Source: Rhizobium sp. LC145 (GTDB lineage: Bacteria; Pseudomonadota; Alphaproteobacteria; Rhizobiales; Rhizobiaceae). Taken from it: a stretch of DNA of 64,000 nt. The position numbers and the translations under genes were made by a program. Positions 29,786 to 38,955 of this stretch are shown piece by piece. Position 1 is the stretch's first letter, and every line of letters begins with the position of its first letter. Location: positions 124,001 through 188,000 of the forward strand of contig NZ_LBHV01000002.1 of NCBI RefSeq assembly GCF_001005825.1, read 5' to 3'. The notes under the pieces were generated by a model. That model did not search any database. It saw nothing but the letters and a program-made list of their open reading frames with translations, and was not told the origin of the DNA.

Positions 29786-30979
29786 TTACTCCGAGGCCTG
29801 GCCGGAAACGGCTTCCATGTTGCTGTCTGGAGAGTTCGAAGGCTGCCAGGGCTCCGGTACAACCTTGCTTCCCGGCTGCACCTTCTGGACCCCGTCCGCG
29901 ACGATCTTCTCGCCGCTGTTCAAGCCCGACTCGACGATCCATTCGGAACCAAGCGATTGGCCGAGCGTCACATTGCGGATCTCCGCCGTGTCTCCTTCTC
30001 CCAGGACATAGACCTGCGCTTGTCCCGTCTCGTTTCGCACGACGGCGCGCTGTGGGACCGTGATAGCATCCTGGCGAACTGCCTGCTCGATCCGCACACG
30101 CACATACATGCCCGGAAGAAGCTCACCGTTCCTGTTCGGAAATTCGGCTCGCAAGGTTACTTGTCCGGTATTGGGGTCAACGTTGGCGCTGGCAAACAGC
30201 AGCCGACCTGGTTCCTGGTAGACGGAGCCATCGTCGAAGACGAGTTCGACGCGTGCCTCGCCCGGCACTGTGCTGGCGAGCTTGCCGGATGAGACTGCCC
30301 GCTTGAGGTCCAGAAGTTGCTGCGCCGATTGGGTGAAGTCGGCATAGACGGGATCGACCTGCTGGATCAGCGCGAGATTGGACGTGCCGTCGGCGGTGAC
30401 CAGCGCACCCTCGGTGACAAGTGCCCCGCCGATGACACCGGTGATCGGTGCGCGCACTTCCGTGTAATCGAGATTGATCTTGGCCTCATCCAGGGCAGCC
30501 TCTGCGAGCGCGACATCGGCATCTGCCTGCGCGAGAGCGACGGCCGCCGTGTCGAACTCGATTCCGGTCGCGACATTGCGTTCCTTGAGCGTCCGCTGGC
30601 GCTCCAACTGCTGCCGGGCGTTTGCCTGCGTCGCCTTGGCGCGCTGCAGGGAGGCCTGCGCGCTGGCGACCCGGACCCTGAACAGGCGAGGATCTATGCG
30701 GTAGAGGACATCGCCTTCCTTGACGAGCGCGCCCTGTTCGAAGACCCGCTCTTGGAGAATGCCGGAAACCCTTGCCCGGACCTCGGAAATCCGGGTAGCC
30801 GCGATCCTTCCCGGCAGCTCGTTGACGACCGGCACGGGATGGGCCTTGAGCTCGAAGACGCCGACAACGGGCGGCGGCATCTCGCCCCACTGAGCCACAG
30901 CCGGAGCGGAGATGAGGGAAAGGGCGAGAGTTGCTGCCAGCAACGCTTTGCTGCGCGGCTGTCCGGTAATGCAAAACAT
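29786..30979 (-). CDS. RND efflux periplasmic adaptor (AcrA/MexA family)
   Basis: 397 residues with an N-terminal export signal (ALLAATLALSLISAPAVAQ). No lipobox cysteine is obvious, unlike AcrA. The order is beta-barrel, lipoyl, alpha-hairpin, lipoyl, beta-barrel, with family blocks RVSGILQERVFEQGALVKEGDVLYRIDP, the coiled-coil hairpin around ANARQQLERQRTLKERNVA, and DYTEVRAPITGVIGGALVTEGALV. It bridges the pump to a TolC channel. It is co-transcribed with the pump (six-base gap) and with the TetR gene 25 bases upstream. Confidence 0.93.
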   Translation of the reverse strand: MFCITGQPRSKALLAATLALSLISAPAVAQWGEMPPPVVGVFELKAHPVPVVNELPGRIAATRISEVRARVSGILQERVFEQGALVKEGDVLYRIDPRLFRVRVASAQASLQRAKATQANARQQLERQRTLKERNVATGIEFDTAAVALAQADADVALAEAALDEAKINLDYTEVRAPITGVIGGALVTEGALVTADGTSNLALIQQVDPVYADFTQSAQQLLDLKRAVSSGKLASTVPGEARVELVFDDGSVYQEPGRLLFASANVDPNTGQVTLRAEFPNRNGELLPGMYVRVRIEQAVRQDAITVPQRAVVRNETGQAQVYVLGEGDTAEIRNVTLGQSLGSEWIVESGLNSGEKIVADGVQKVQPGSKVVPEPWQPSNSPDSNMEAVSGQASE

Positions 30980-31004
30980 GGTGTTGTCCTAAGGGAGAGG
31001 TGGA

Positions 31005-31586
31005 TCAGGTTTCTGGGAAGGAGGTGTAGATCTTGCGAATGCCGTCGAGGATTTCCTGGCGTTCGGCTTCGGGCCAGCTGTGAAAGCCGAACAACTCGGT
31101 ACAGTAGAAGCCGGACAGGGCCAGATACGACATCAGTGCTGCCCTCGGGCGCGCACCTGAGGCCATCGCGGCGAGGTCCCTCGCAACCCAATCCCGCATG
31201 ATCGTCTGGAGACCTTCCTCGCTGGACATCGAGGCGCTGAGCGCCATCGCAACGGCGCGGTCCGTCTCGTCGAAAGCGCTCTCCGCCGAGGCGATCCGGC
31301 CGAAGAGCTGCGGATGAGGCGTGTGCGCGCTCTCTTCCACGCAAGCTTCGATATGGGCCAGGTCGGATTGAACGTGCCGGTCGATAAGCGCCTCAAGGAG
31401 GGCGCTCTTGCTCTTGTGATCGTAGACGACCCTTGATTTGCTCACGCCGGCTTCCTTGGCGACAGCATCGATCGAAAGCCCCGCCGCCCCAAGCTTGACG
31501 ACGACACGTTCGGCGGCGTCGAGAATATCGTCAGCGGTGATCTTGCGAACTCTGGTCAAGGTGATTTCCCGAAAAGCAACTCGCAT
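31005..31586 (-). CDS. TetR family transcriptional regulator of the efflux operon
   Basis: 193 residues from the ATG at 31586; a TTG at 31559 would give MTRVRKITADD and fits better if the promoter described at 31588-31616 is real. The helix-turn-helix is at ILDAAERVVVKLGAAGLSIDAVAKEAGVSKSRVVYDHKSKSALL, with VYDHKSK in place of the common YYHFPSK. The C-terminal part is a divergent ligand domain. It lies upstream of and on the same strand as adaptor and pump, so it is probably the autoregulated repressor of the operon. Confidence 0.85.
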   Translation of the reverse strand: MRVAFREITLTRVRKITADDILDAAERVVVKLGAAGLSIDAVAKEAGVSKSRVVYDHKSKSALLEALIDRHVQSDLAHIEACVEESAHTPHPQLFGRIASAESAFDETDRAVAMALSASMSSEEGLQTIMRDWVARDLAAMASGARPRAALMSYLALSGFYCTELFGFHSWPEAERQEILDGIRKIYTSFPET

Positions 31587-31587
31587 T

Positions 31588-31616
31588 AAAATATGAACGT
31601 TCGTTCTTTTTTGCAA
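31588..31616 (-). promoter_or_regulatory. Candidate tetR-efflux promoter with embedded operator
   Basis: On the minus strand TTGCAA (31611-31616) is followed after 17 bases by TATTTT (31588-31593). The spacer holds the inverted repeat GAACG-TT-CGTTC (31595-31606), containing GAACGTTC. A repressor bound there would block polymerase. Transcription would begin near 31581, which favours the downstream TTG start of the regulator. Confidence 0.5.
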
Positions 31617-31756
31617 GAGTTTTTTGCTACTGTGAAGAGCGGGGCTGCACATCGTGGACGCATGTTTCTCCTGATTGAAGGCGTTGACCGGAGATGGCCA
31701 GGGATGGCAGTTGGTTTCGGCTCCGCAGGGTGGACGAGACTGGAAAGGCATTTGAA

Positions 31757-32461
31757 ATGGCGATGGTTCTTGTTCCCGGCTTCATGCTCGACGCTGATCT
31801 TTGGCGGGACATGGAACCGCTACTCGTTCGTTTCGGTCCGATCAGCCATGCCGACCTCACAAGAGACGGTACGCTGGTCGAGATGGCCGAGCGCGCGCTT
31901 GCCGATGCGCCGCCAGCTTTCGTGCTCGTCGGTTTCTCGATGGGGGGCTATGTCGCACGGGAGATCGTCCGGCAGGCTCCAGATCGCGTCAGCGCCTTGA
32001 TCCTCATCGCCACCTCAGCGCGCGGCGATAGCGAGGTGCAGGCCAAGCGCAAGGCAGCGATCGAGGCACAGGCGAATGCGGCCGCATTCCGAGGGCTGAG
32101 CGCTGCAGCCGTTGCCTCCTCACTCCACCCGGACAATACGAGACGGACAGATCTCATTATGCGTATTCAGGCAATGGGGCAGCGGTTGGGAGGCGAGGTG
32201 TTCCGCCGGCAATCCCTTCTCGATCGCAACGATGAGCGGAGCGAGCTGAGTGCCATTCGCTGCCCGACCCTGGTGATCGCCGGAGATCAGGACAAGCTCA
32301 GGTCTCACGACGAGTCCCTGGAAATTCACCACGGCATCAAAGGTTCGGCCTTCGAAGTTATAGAGAACACTGGGCATATGATCCCGCTTGAAGCGCCTGA
32401 AAGCCTGGCCTCGACGATCGGCAGATGGCTCGACCGGCAAAGCCTGTTGGGAACAGGGTGA
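31757..32461 (+). CDS. Alpha/beta hydrolase
   Basis: 234 residues from the ATG at 31757 (GGAAAGG upstream); a longer frame from 31694 is possible. It begins MAMVLVPGFMLDADLW, which carries the oxyanion-hole region. The nucleophile elbow is GFSMGG, an acidic residue lies in IAGDQDKL, and the catalytic His is in ENTGHMIPLEAP. The substrate is unknown; relatives include esterases and MenH-like enzymes. It is divergent from the efflux regulator with the operator between, so it may share its control. Confidence 0.75.
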   Translation: MAMVLVPGFMLDADLWRDMEPLLVRFGPISHADLTRDGTLVEMAERALADAPPAFVLVGFSMGGYVAREIVRQAPDRVSALILIATSARGDSEVQAKRKAAIEAQANAAAFRGLSAAAVASSLHPDNTRRTDLIMRIQAMGQRLGGEVFRRQSLLDRNDERSELSAIRCPTLVIAGDQDKLRSHDESLEIHHGIKGSAFEVIENTGHMIPLEAPESLASTIGRWLDRQSLLGTG

Positions 32462-33043
32462 GTGAGGCTCGGATGCCTTCGCGAATTGTGTGATGAAGCT
32501 CTCGCTAAGGCAGCAAGGGCAATCGCCGCCTGATCACGACACCCCCTGTTCGTCAATATAGGTCTCTCAGCGTGGGTCGACGTGATGACGATCGCTATCC
32601 GGTTTGCAGCGCTTCAGACATGGACAACGAACTCGATAATACGTCTGCAAGTGGCTTGGTCCCAATTGCCAAATGGCGCCAGATTAATCTGCAGAGCAGA
32701 GCGAGCGCCCTTGCTCCGGTTTCCGCTTCAGCACCGTCAGCAGCGCATAGAGCCCTCGTGGGTCTGCTTAGCCTGCTCGGCTGGTAAACCTAATCGCTTC
32801 CTATGTCCCGCAGCCCAAGCGATGGCATTCGACTCAATGGCAAACTCGCGCTCATCGAATTGCTGATCATCGTTTACTTGTACGACCCACTTCTCATCTC
32901 GCCTGATGACTCCGACGGAACGCATTCGAACACCTCACATGCAATATTTGCGAGCGTTTCTCTCGTTGCAATCTTCCCGCGATTTTCGAGACACAGATGT
33001 GCGGACGGGTGGCGCTGCGCTTCGCCGGACTTTATAGCCGGTA
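32462..33043. other. Sparse region between hydrolase and dgoK
   Basis: 582 bases with only one plausible small gene (32737-32925, minus). The flanks hold several short overlapping frames in all phases that lack ribosome sites or recognisable sequence. No terminator with a U-tract was found. Confidence 0.4.
32737..32925 (-). CDS. Small hypothetical protein
   Basis: 62 codons starting MRSVGVIRRDEKWVVQVND, preceded by GAGGTG at good spacing (six bases) on the minus strand. The sequence is charged, soluble and rather non-random (EREFAIESNAIAWAAGHRKRLGL), unlike the shadow frames nearby. It somewhat resembles small DUF2188-type proteins in the pattern of Trp-Val-Val strands followed by an Ala-rich helix. 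I do not recognise it with certainty, and no function is proposed. Confidence 0.4.
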   Translation of the reverse strand: MRSVGVIRRDEKWVVQVNDDQQFDEREFAIESNAIAWAAGHRKRLGLPAEQAKQTHEGSMRC

Positions 33044-33958
33044 TCAGTCTGCGATCCTCTTCGTCACGGATGACGTGGAAGAGTCGCTGCGGCTGGCCGC
33101 CACTTTTCTGAAACCTGCAGCAAGATCAGGCATCAAAACCCGCCCCTGCTTTCCGAAGAGGCCGAGCGCGGTTGCATATCTATGCGCAAGTGGCGAATGA
33201 CCGGTGATGTAAATCCGCTGCTCTTCTTGAGCATGCAAGGCCTCGAATATTTCCGCGCCGATCATCAGTCCGCTCAGATAGTCCGAAATCTCCGACGCCT
33301 TCAATAGACCAAACAGGACGAGACTGCGGGCCGAGAAGATGCGCGCGAGAATGCGCCCGGGCAGGGCGCCTTCGTTATATGCTGTAAGAACGCCGCGGCG
33401 GAAGGCTTGCGGCTGTTCCTCATAGGCTAGGGGTATGAGCCGGGAAACGAGCGAATCCCTTTTCAGGAGGTTGAGGATTTCGCCCGACATATAGGTGGTG
33501 ATGCCGGTGATACGGCCATCCTTCATTCTCACCCATTTCGCATGCGGGCCCGGCAGCACGAACAGGCCATCGGCTTCGGCGAGCCCGAAGAGCGACATCT
33601 CCTCGCCGCGCATGACATCGGGCAGCGGCTGCGTCTGCGCTATTCCCGGAAGGAAAAGCAAGGGCGGCAGGCCGGCGATGTTATGGCGCACGGCGTTTTC
33701 CGGGAGATCCGAGGGGCCGGCTGGTGTCGGGACAAAGGGGCTCTCGATCCAGCCGTTGCGACTGGTGATCATGCCTGAAAGCAAGATCCGTTCGGCCTTG
33801 CCTGCCCAGTCGCCGAGTTCCTCACGAAGGATCGCCTCGAAAGCGCGGTCGGGAACACTCACCGTGCCGCGATCGCTTCGGCGCTCTTCAAGCACCTTGT
33901 CATCGTCCATCAGGAGCGCGCGGAAGGCGGCGGAGGTCCACTCAATGGCAATATACAT
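33044..33958 (-). CDS. dgoK: 2-dehydro-3-deoxygalactonokinase
   Basis: 304 residues from the ATG at 33958 (GAGGAAAT upstream). A second ATG at 33973 overlaps the upstream dehydratase stop as TGATG, which suggests coupled translation whichever start is used. DgoK-family features: AIEWTSAAFRALLM at the start, LSGMITSRNGW, VLPGPHAKWVRM, TTYMSGEILNLL and YITGHSPLAHRYATAL. The enzyme phosphorylates 2-dehydro-3-deoxy-galactonate or a similar sugar acid at C6. It pairs with the dehydratase immediately upstream. Confidence 0.88.
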   Translation of the reverse strand: MYIAIEWTSAAFRALLMDDDKVLEERRSDRGTVSVPDRAFEAILREELGDWAGKAERILLSGMITSRNGWIESPFVPTPAGPSDLPENAVRHNIAGLPPLLFLPGIAQTQPLPDVMRGEEMSLFGLAEADGLFVLPGPHAKWVRMKDGRITGITTYMSGEILNLLKRDSLVSRLIPLAYEEQPQAFRRGVLTAYNEGALPGRILARIFSARSLVLFGLLKASEISDYLSGLMIGAEIFEALHAQEEQRIYITGHSPLAHRYATALGLFGKQGRVLMPDLAAGFRKVAASRSDSSTSSVTKRIAD

Positions 33959-33972
33959 GGGATTTCCTCGCA

Positions 33973-35124
33973 TCAATATGCCGGCTTGACTGGGAACCAG
34001 TCCCTGCGTTCGCTGTCGAGATAGGCTCCGGCAATGCCGGCGACGCGGTATTTTTCGAGCTGTTCGATATCCACGTCGACGCCGAGCCCTGGTCCTTCCG
34101 GCACCTGGAAGCGCCCCTCCTTCAAAACCGGAGGATCGGGGGAAATATCGCCGCCGAGATAGGCGCGCTCGGTATCGATGGCGATGGACATGTTGGGAAG
34201 GGATGCGGCGAGATGGATATAGGCCGATTGCGAAAGCGCCAGTTCCGCGCCCGAATGCAGCGTGACGGGCATGCCGACCGCTTCGCAGATCGCCGCAGCC
34301 TTGATCGTCTGCCAGAGCCCGCCGGCCTCGTGCGGATCGAGGAGCACGACATCCGCCGCATTGGCACGAATGATGTTGCCGACATCGGAAAGCGTGTAGG
34401 CGCTTTCGTCCAGCGCGATCGGCACGGAAGACCTGGCGACCAGGGCGGCGTGGCCGGCGAGGTCGTCCAGTTCAAGCGGCTGCTCCACATAGGCCGGATC
34501 GAAGGGCTTCAGCTTATCGAGCTGCCGCTTGGCGGTCGCCGGGGTCCAGGCTCCGTTGACATCAAGCCGTAGTGGATGGTCGCCGATCGCCTTGCGGGAA
34601 GCGTCGGCCAAGGTGATGTCGCTCCGCTCATCGAAGCCGATCTTCACCTTGAACGTGGTATAGCCAATATCGAGGAAGCGCTTCAGCCGCTCCGACAGGC
34701 CGTGCGGATCGTTGGTAAAGAGATAGGCTGCTGCCTCCACGTCTTTTCGCCAGCGTCCGCCCCACATGGCATAAAGCGGCAGGCCGGCTTGCTTGCCGAG
34801 CGCATCCCACATCGCCATTTCGAGAGCACAGATCGCCATCACGGCCGCCCGCTTGTGATGATAGAAACCGGCGCCCAGCACATGCCGGTGGAAGCGTTCG
34901 GCATCCGCGATCCGATAACCAATCGCCAGCGGCGCGACGATATCGGCAAACACGGCCGGCACGTTGGCGATCAGCGAAATCGTCTCGCCCCAGCCGACAA
35001 TGCCTCCATCCGTCTCAATCCTGCAGACCAACCGGGTCGTGCCGATCCGCCGGCCGGAACCCCATAGAATGTCTTCCGTAAAGGGTATGCGAACCAGCCA
35101 ATGGTCCACCTTTATAATACGCAA
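33973..35124 (-). CDS. Enolase-superfamily sugar-acid dehydratase (MR/MLE family)
   Basis: 383 residues from a TTG at 35124, supported by GGGAGGAG six to seven bases upstream. Catalytic features are Lys159-x-Lys161 in FKVKIG, metal ligands Asp188 (DVN), Glu214 (VEQPLE) and Asp239/Glu240 (ALDES), and HSGAELALSQ later. It is in the mandelate racemase/muconate lactonizing superfamily. Its KxK and overall layout fit an MLE-like subgroup, and its coupling to dgoK fits an aldonate dehydratase that makes a 2-keto-3-deoxy acid. The exact substrate, and even racemase versus dehydratase, is not fixed by sequence. Confidence 0.8.
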   Translation of the reverse strand: MRIIKVDHWLVRIPFTEDILWGSGRRIGTTRLVCRIETDGGIVGWGETISLIANVPAVFADIVAPLAIGYRIADAERFHRHVLGAGFYHHKRAAVMAICALEMAMWDALGKQAGLPLYAMWGGRWRKDVEAAAYLFTNDPHGLSERLKRFLDIGYTTFKVKIGFDERSDITLADASRKAIGDHPLRLDVNGAWTPATAKRQLDKLKPFDPAYVEQPLELDDLAGHAALVARSSVPIALDESAYTLSDVGNIIRANAADVVLLDPHEAGGLWQTIKAAAICEAVGMPVTLHSGAELALSQSAYIHLAASLPNMSIAIDTERAYLGGDISPDPPVLKEGRFQVPEGPGLGVDVDIEQLEKYRVAGIAGAYLDSERRDWFPVKPAY

Positions 35125-35172
35125 GATATCTCCTCCCTCACGCTGGACAAAGCATCCGTCATGGCTTTGCTG

Positions 35173-35200
35173 TTGACATGGAACTTAGTTCCAAGATATG
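35173..35200 (+). promoter_or_regulatory. Promoter with IclR-type operator in the -35/-10 spacer
   Basis: TTGACA (35173-35178) is followed about 16 bases later by GATATG (35195-35200). Between them lies the perfect inverted repeat TGGAAC-TTA-GTTCCA (35179-35193). The layout predicts autorepression of the IclR-SMP30 gene and places its start at 35266 rather than the longer in-frame starts. The minus-strand dehydratase begins 55 bases away, so both directions may be controlled. Confidence 0.65.
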
Positions 35201-35265
35201 TCTCTTGGCAAGAGCGGGACGGCATGCTGTGGGAGCGGCAGAAAAATCGCCGTCTGGGAGAGGTC

Positions 35266-36990
35266 ATGGCCAAGGTGCAATTCGAGGCAGTCGAAAAGGA
35301 CATTGCGAACGACACGCATGGCGTGCCGGGCGTCCAGGCGCTGACGCGCGGGATCCAGATCGTCGATGCGGTTGCGGCCGAGCCGCGGGGGCTGCGGTTC
35401 ACCGAACTCCTGGACCAGACGCAGCTTCCCAAGGGCACCCTGCATCGCCTGCTTCAGGCGCTCCTGGATGAACGGCTGCTCGCCTTCGATAGCCGCGATC
35501 AAGTCTACCGGTTGGCGCCGCGGCTGTTCCAATGGGCTCACAAGGTCTGGGACAATTTCGACCTGCGCGGCGCGGCCGAGCCGGAACTCGAACGGCTGCG
35601 GGATTTGACTGGCGAAGCGATCCGTCTCGGCGTGCTCGACGGCAACAGCGTGCTCTACATAGACCAGCGCGAGGTTCCCCAACCCCTTCGCCTCAACAAT
35701 GGCGTCGGCTCGCGGGCCGTGCCTCATGCAAGCGGGCTCGGCAAGGCGATCCTCGCTCACCTGCCGCTCGAAAAGCGCCGTGCGCTGCTCGACGGCATCG
35801 AGCTTGAGCGCCTGACGCCCAACACCATTGTCAATGTCGACGAACTGACCCGGCAGCTCGACCTGACCAAAGCCCGCGGCTACGCCGTTTCGATCGACGA
35901 ACAGCATATCGGTATTTCCTCGGTCGCCGCGCCGGTTCTCAATCATCGCGGAGAGCCGATCGGGGCGATCGGTATCATCGGCCCTTCCTTCCGCTTGCCG
36001 GTGGATCGCTTGCATGCTTTCGGCCGCGATGTGATCGAGGCGGCGCGCCGCACATCCGGCAATTTTGGAGAATTCGCCATGTCGCTTGCCGTCAAACCGC
36101 GTCCGTTGGGCCCGGATCGTACGGACGTTCGCTGCGTCATTCCCGCAAGCGCCTTTTTGGGCGAAGGGCCGCACTGGTCGCCGGAACACGGGAAACTCTA
36201 TTTTGTCGATATCCTGGCGCCGGCTGTGCACACGGGTGATCCGGTCAAAGGTACCTATAGCTCCATGCAGGTGCCGGAACTCATAGGCTTTGTGGTTCCC
36301 AGAAACCGTGGCGGCTTCGTGGCTGCCATGCATGGCGAGATCCGCGGGCTCGATCTGGCGACCGGCGAAATCACCACCATCGCCCGGCCGGAAGCGGATC
36401 GCCCCGGCAACCGGTTCAACGACGGCAAGTGCGATCGTCGCGGAAGGCTCTGGGCCGGAACGCTCGCGATCGATACCTCGCCGGACCAGGGTCGGCTCTG
36501 GCGGCTCGATCCGGATGGACGCGCCCGTGAAATGGATCGCGGCTTCCATGTGTCGAACGGTCTCGGCTGGAGCCCGGACGACCGGACCTTCTATTTTACC
36601 GATACCGCCAAGCAGACGGTCTATGCCTATGATTTCGATCTCGAAAGCGGCGAGATCGCCAACCGGCGCCCCTTCATTGTGGTGCCGGAGGAGGAAGGCA
36701 AGCCGGACGGTCTGACGGTCGATGCCGAAGGCTTCGTCTGGGTCGCCCATTGGGACGGCTGGTGCGTCACCCGCTACGATCCTGAAGGGAAGGTGGAGCG
36801 TGTCGTGCACCTGCCGGTGCCGCGCCCGACGAGCTGTGTCTTCGGTGGAGCCGACATGCAGACCCTGTTCGTTACATCCGCCCGCATCCGGCTTTCGGCC
36901 GCCCAGCTCGCCGAGGCGCCGCTTTCCGGCAGCGTGTTTGCCATCGATACCGGCATCAAGGGCCAGCTCGCGCAGATGTTTGCGGGTTGA
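35266..36990 (+). CDS. IclR regulator fused to SMP-30/gluconolactonase domain
   Basis: 574 residues from the ATG at 35266 (GGGAGAGG upstream, and downstream of the promoter at 35173). Residues 20-85 are an IclR winged helix (ALTRGIQIVDAVAAEPRGL, LPKGTLHRLLQALLDERLL) and about 90-265 the IclR effector domain (GSRAVPHASGLGKAILA, SIDEQHIGISSVAAPV). From about 290 an SMP-30 beta-propeller begins: FLGEGPHWSPE (Glu near 300), NRFNDGKCDRRGRLWAGT, SNGLGWSPDD and PDGLTVDAEG supply the metal ligands. The fusion would join control of the sugar-acid operon to the lactonase of the same pathway. Confidence 0.88.
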   Translation: MAKVQFEAVEKDIANDTHGVPGVQALTRGIQIVDAVAAEPRGLRFTELLDQTQLPKGTLHRLLQALLDERLLAFDSRDQVYRLAPRLFQWAHKVWDNFDLRGAAEPELERLRDLTGEAIRLGVLDGNSVLYIDQREVPQPLRLNNGVGSRAVPHASGLGKAILAHLPLEKRRALLDGIELERLTPNTIVNVDELTRQLDLTKARGYAVSIDEQHIGISSVAAPVLNHRGEPIGAIGIIGPSFRLPVDRLHAFGRDVIEAARRTSGNFGEFAMSLAVKPRPLGPDRTDVRCVIPASAFLGEGPHWSPEHGKLYFVDILAPAVHTGDPVKGTYSSMQVPELIGFVVPRNRGGFVAAMHGEIRGLDLATGEITTIARPEADRPGNRFNDGKCDRRGRLWAGTLAIDTSPDQGRLWRLDPDGRAREMDRGFHVSNGLGWSPDDRTFYFTDTAKQTVYAYDFDLESGEIANRRPFIVVPEEEGKPDGLTVDAEGFVWVAHWDGWCVTRYDPEGKVERVVHLPVPRPTSCVFGGADMQTLFVTSARIRLSAAQLAEAPLSGSVFAIDTGIKGQLAQMFAG

Positions 36991-37011
36991 TAGGGACCGG
37001 GAGGAGAAGCT

Positions 37012-38106
37012 ATGGCCAAGCTTGAACTGAAAAATATCCGCAAGTCCTTCGGCTCCGTCGATGTGCTCAAGGGTATCGACCTGATGGTGGAGGATGGCGA
37101 ATTCGTCGCCTTTGTCGGCCCGTCGGGCTGCGGGAAATCCACGCTGCTGCGGCTCATCTGCGGCCTGGACGAAATTACGTCCGGCCAGATGGCGATCGAC
37201 GGCGAACTGGTAAACGACGTGCCGCCCGCCAAGCGCGGCATCGCCATGGTCTTTCAGTCCTATGCGCTTTATCCGCATATGACTGTGGCGGAAAACATGG
37301 GCTATGCGTTGAGGCTTGCTGGCACGCCGAAGCAGGAGATCGCCGAGCGGGTCAACAAGGCGGCCAAGAAGCTGCGCATCGATACCTATCTGGAGCGTAA
37401 GCCGCGCCAGCTTTCCGGCGGTCAGCGCCAACGCGTCGCGATCGGCCGCGCCATCGTGCGCGAACCGCGTATCTTCCTGTTCGATGAACCGCTCTCCAAC
37501 CTCGACGCGGCACTCAGGGTCGAGATGCGTATCGAGATCGCCCGGATGAAGGAAACCCTCGGCACGACGATGATCTACGTCACCCACGACCAGATCGAGG
37601 CCATGACACTGGCCGACAAGATCGTCGTGCTGAATGCCGGCCGCGTCGAGCAGGTAGGCTCGCCACTCGACCTCTATAACAAGCCCGTCAACCGCTTCGT
37701 GGCGGGCTTCATCGGCAGCCCGAAGATGAATTTCCTGAAACTCGGGGCAAGGAAAGGCGAAGGTGCCTTCGCGGTGCCGGGTGGTGAAGTGCGCCTGCCG
37801 CGCAACCTCTCCTCCGCGCCGGCTGAAATAGGCATCCGGCCGGAACATGTGGAACTCGTCAATCGCGGCGCTGCGGACTCGCTGGCCGGCACGGTAACGA
37901 TCACCGAACATCTCGGCAGCGATACCTATGCCTATGTGGCGCTCGATGGTTCCGAGGAGATGTTCGTCGTGCGGCTTTCCGGCGACCGCGCCGTCAAGCG
38001 CAACGAACCGATCGGGGTGCATGTCGATCCTGCCATGCTTCATGTCTTCTCGGCCGATGGACAGTCCATTGCGTCCGCGCGTCCGGTGGCGCTGGAGGCA
38101 GCCTGA
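37012..38106 (+). CDS. ABC sugar importer ATP-binding protein (UgpC/MsmK type)
   Basis: 364 residues. Walker A is GPSGCGKST, the Q-loop is [14 protein letters not shown], the signature is [17 protein letters not shown], Walker B is [13 protein letters not shown] and the H-loop is [17 protein letters not shown]-terminal TOBE-type regulatory domain follows ([11 protein letters not shown]). GGGAGGAGA precedes the ATG. It lies 21 bases after the IclR-lactonase gene and overlaps the SDR start (TGATG), so it belongs to one operon with the importer genes downstream. Confidence 0.92.
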   Translation: MAKLELKNIRKSFGSVDVLKGIDLMVEDGEFVAFVGPSGCGKSTLLRLICGLDEITSGQMAIDGELVNDVPPAKRGIAMVFQSYALYPHMTVAENMGYALRLAGTPKQEIAERVNKAAKKLRIDTYLERKPRQLSGGQRQRVAIGRAIVREPRIFLFDEPLSNLDAALRVEMRIEIARMKETLGTTMIYVTHDQIEAMTLADKIVVLNAGRVEQVGSPLDLYNKPVNRFVAGFIGSPKMNFLKLGARKGEGAFAVPGGEVRLPRNLSSAPAEIGIRPEHVELVNRGAADSLAGTVTITEHLGSDTYAYVALDGSEEMFVVRLSGDRAVKRNEPIGVHVDPAMLHVFSADGQSIASARPVALEAA

Positions 38107-38912
38107 TGACCGTCCACCCGGAACTCGTCGAGAAAGTACATGTCGAGGCGGCGCACTATCCGAGCCTCAAGGGCAAGGGCGTGCTGATCACCGGCGGCGG
38201 GTCGGGCATCGGAGCATCGCTGGTCGAGCATTTCTGCGCGCAGGGTTGCAAGGTCGGCTTTCTCGAACTCCACTCAAACGTGGCTGACGCGACGGCCGAA
38301 ACGGTCGGGAAAAAGACTGGCAACTGGCCATTTCACCGCGCCGCCGATCTCCGCGACATCGATGCGCTGCGAGCTGGCATTGCGGCACTTCGATCCGAGG
38401 TCGGTCCGGTCCGCATTTTGGTCAACAACGCCGGCAATGACGACCGCAGGCCACTGGAAGAGGTGACGCCGGAATATTGGGACGAACGGTTCCAGACCAA
38501 CCTGCGCCACCAATTCTTCGCAGCCCAGGCGGTTGCCGGCGACATGGCGGAGGCCGGCGGCGGGTCGATCATCAACATGGGCTCGATCTCCTGGATGCGC
38601 GGGGCGGCGGGCCTGATCTTCTACACGACCGCGAAATCGGCCGTCATGGGCATGACCAAGTCGCTGGCCCGCGAGCTTGGCGAGCGCAACATCCGCGTCA
38701 ATTCCATCGCGCCCGGCTGGGTGCTGACCGAGCGACAGGTGGAGCGCGCCAAACGCGTCTACCAGGGAAAATTTTCCGAATACCTCGAGGTCCAGTGCCT
38801 CAAGGAACACCTGCTGCCGCCCGATATTGCCCGCATGGCGCTGTTTCTGGCGGCAGACGATTCCCGTCTCATCACGGCTCAGACGTTCATCGTCGATGGA
38901 GGAGTGGTTTAG
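38106..38912 (+). CDS. SDR sugar dehydrogenase (probable aldose 1-dehydrogenase)
   Basis: 268 residues: TGGGSGIG at 29-36, NNAG at 107-110, Ser160, Tyr173 and Lys177. The 27-residue N-terminal extension before the fold and the YPSLKGKGVLITGG stretch resemble galactose/arabinose 1-dehydrogenase-like SDRs of proteobacteria. In a locus with a lactonase, two dehydratases and a 2-keto-3-deoxy acid kinase, oxidation of an aldose to its lactone is the logical step. The sugar is not determined. Confidence 0.78.
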   Translation: MTVHPELVEKVHVEAAHYPSLKGKGVLITGGGSGIGASLVEHFCAQGCKVGFLELHSNVADATAETVGKKTGNWPFHRAADLRDIDALRAGIAALRSEVGPVRILVNNAGNDDRRPLEEVTPEYWDERFQTNLRHQFFAAQAVAGDMAEAGGGSIINMGSISWMRGAAGLIFYTTAKSAVMGMTKSLARELGERNIRVNSIAPGWVLTERQVERAKRVYQGKFSEYLEVQCLKEHLLPPDIARMALFLAADDSRLITAQTFIVDGGVV

Positions 38913-38955
38913 GATCGGACGGGTGTCAGCACTCGCCCTGCGATTTTTTGGAGGT

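Noticed and set aside
35101..35265. Upstream in-frame starts for the IclR-lactonase gene
   Set aside because: They lie upstream of or within the predicted promoter at 35173-35200, and the ATG at 35266 has the better ribosome site.
35185..38043. 952-residue minus-strand frame
   Set aside because: It lies antisense to the IclR-lactonase and ABC ATPase genes, both with clear family motifs, and its own translation shows none. High GC content creates such shadows.
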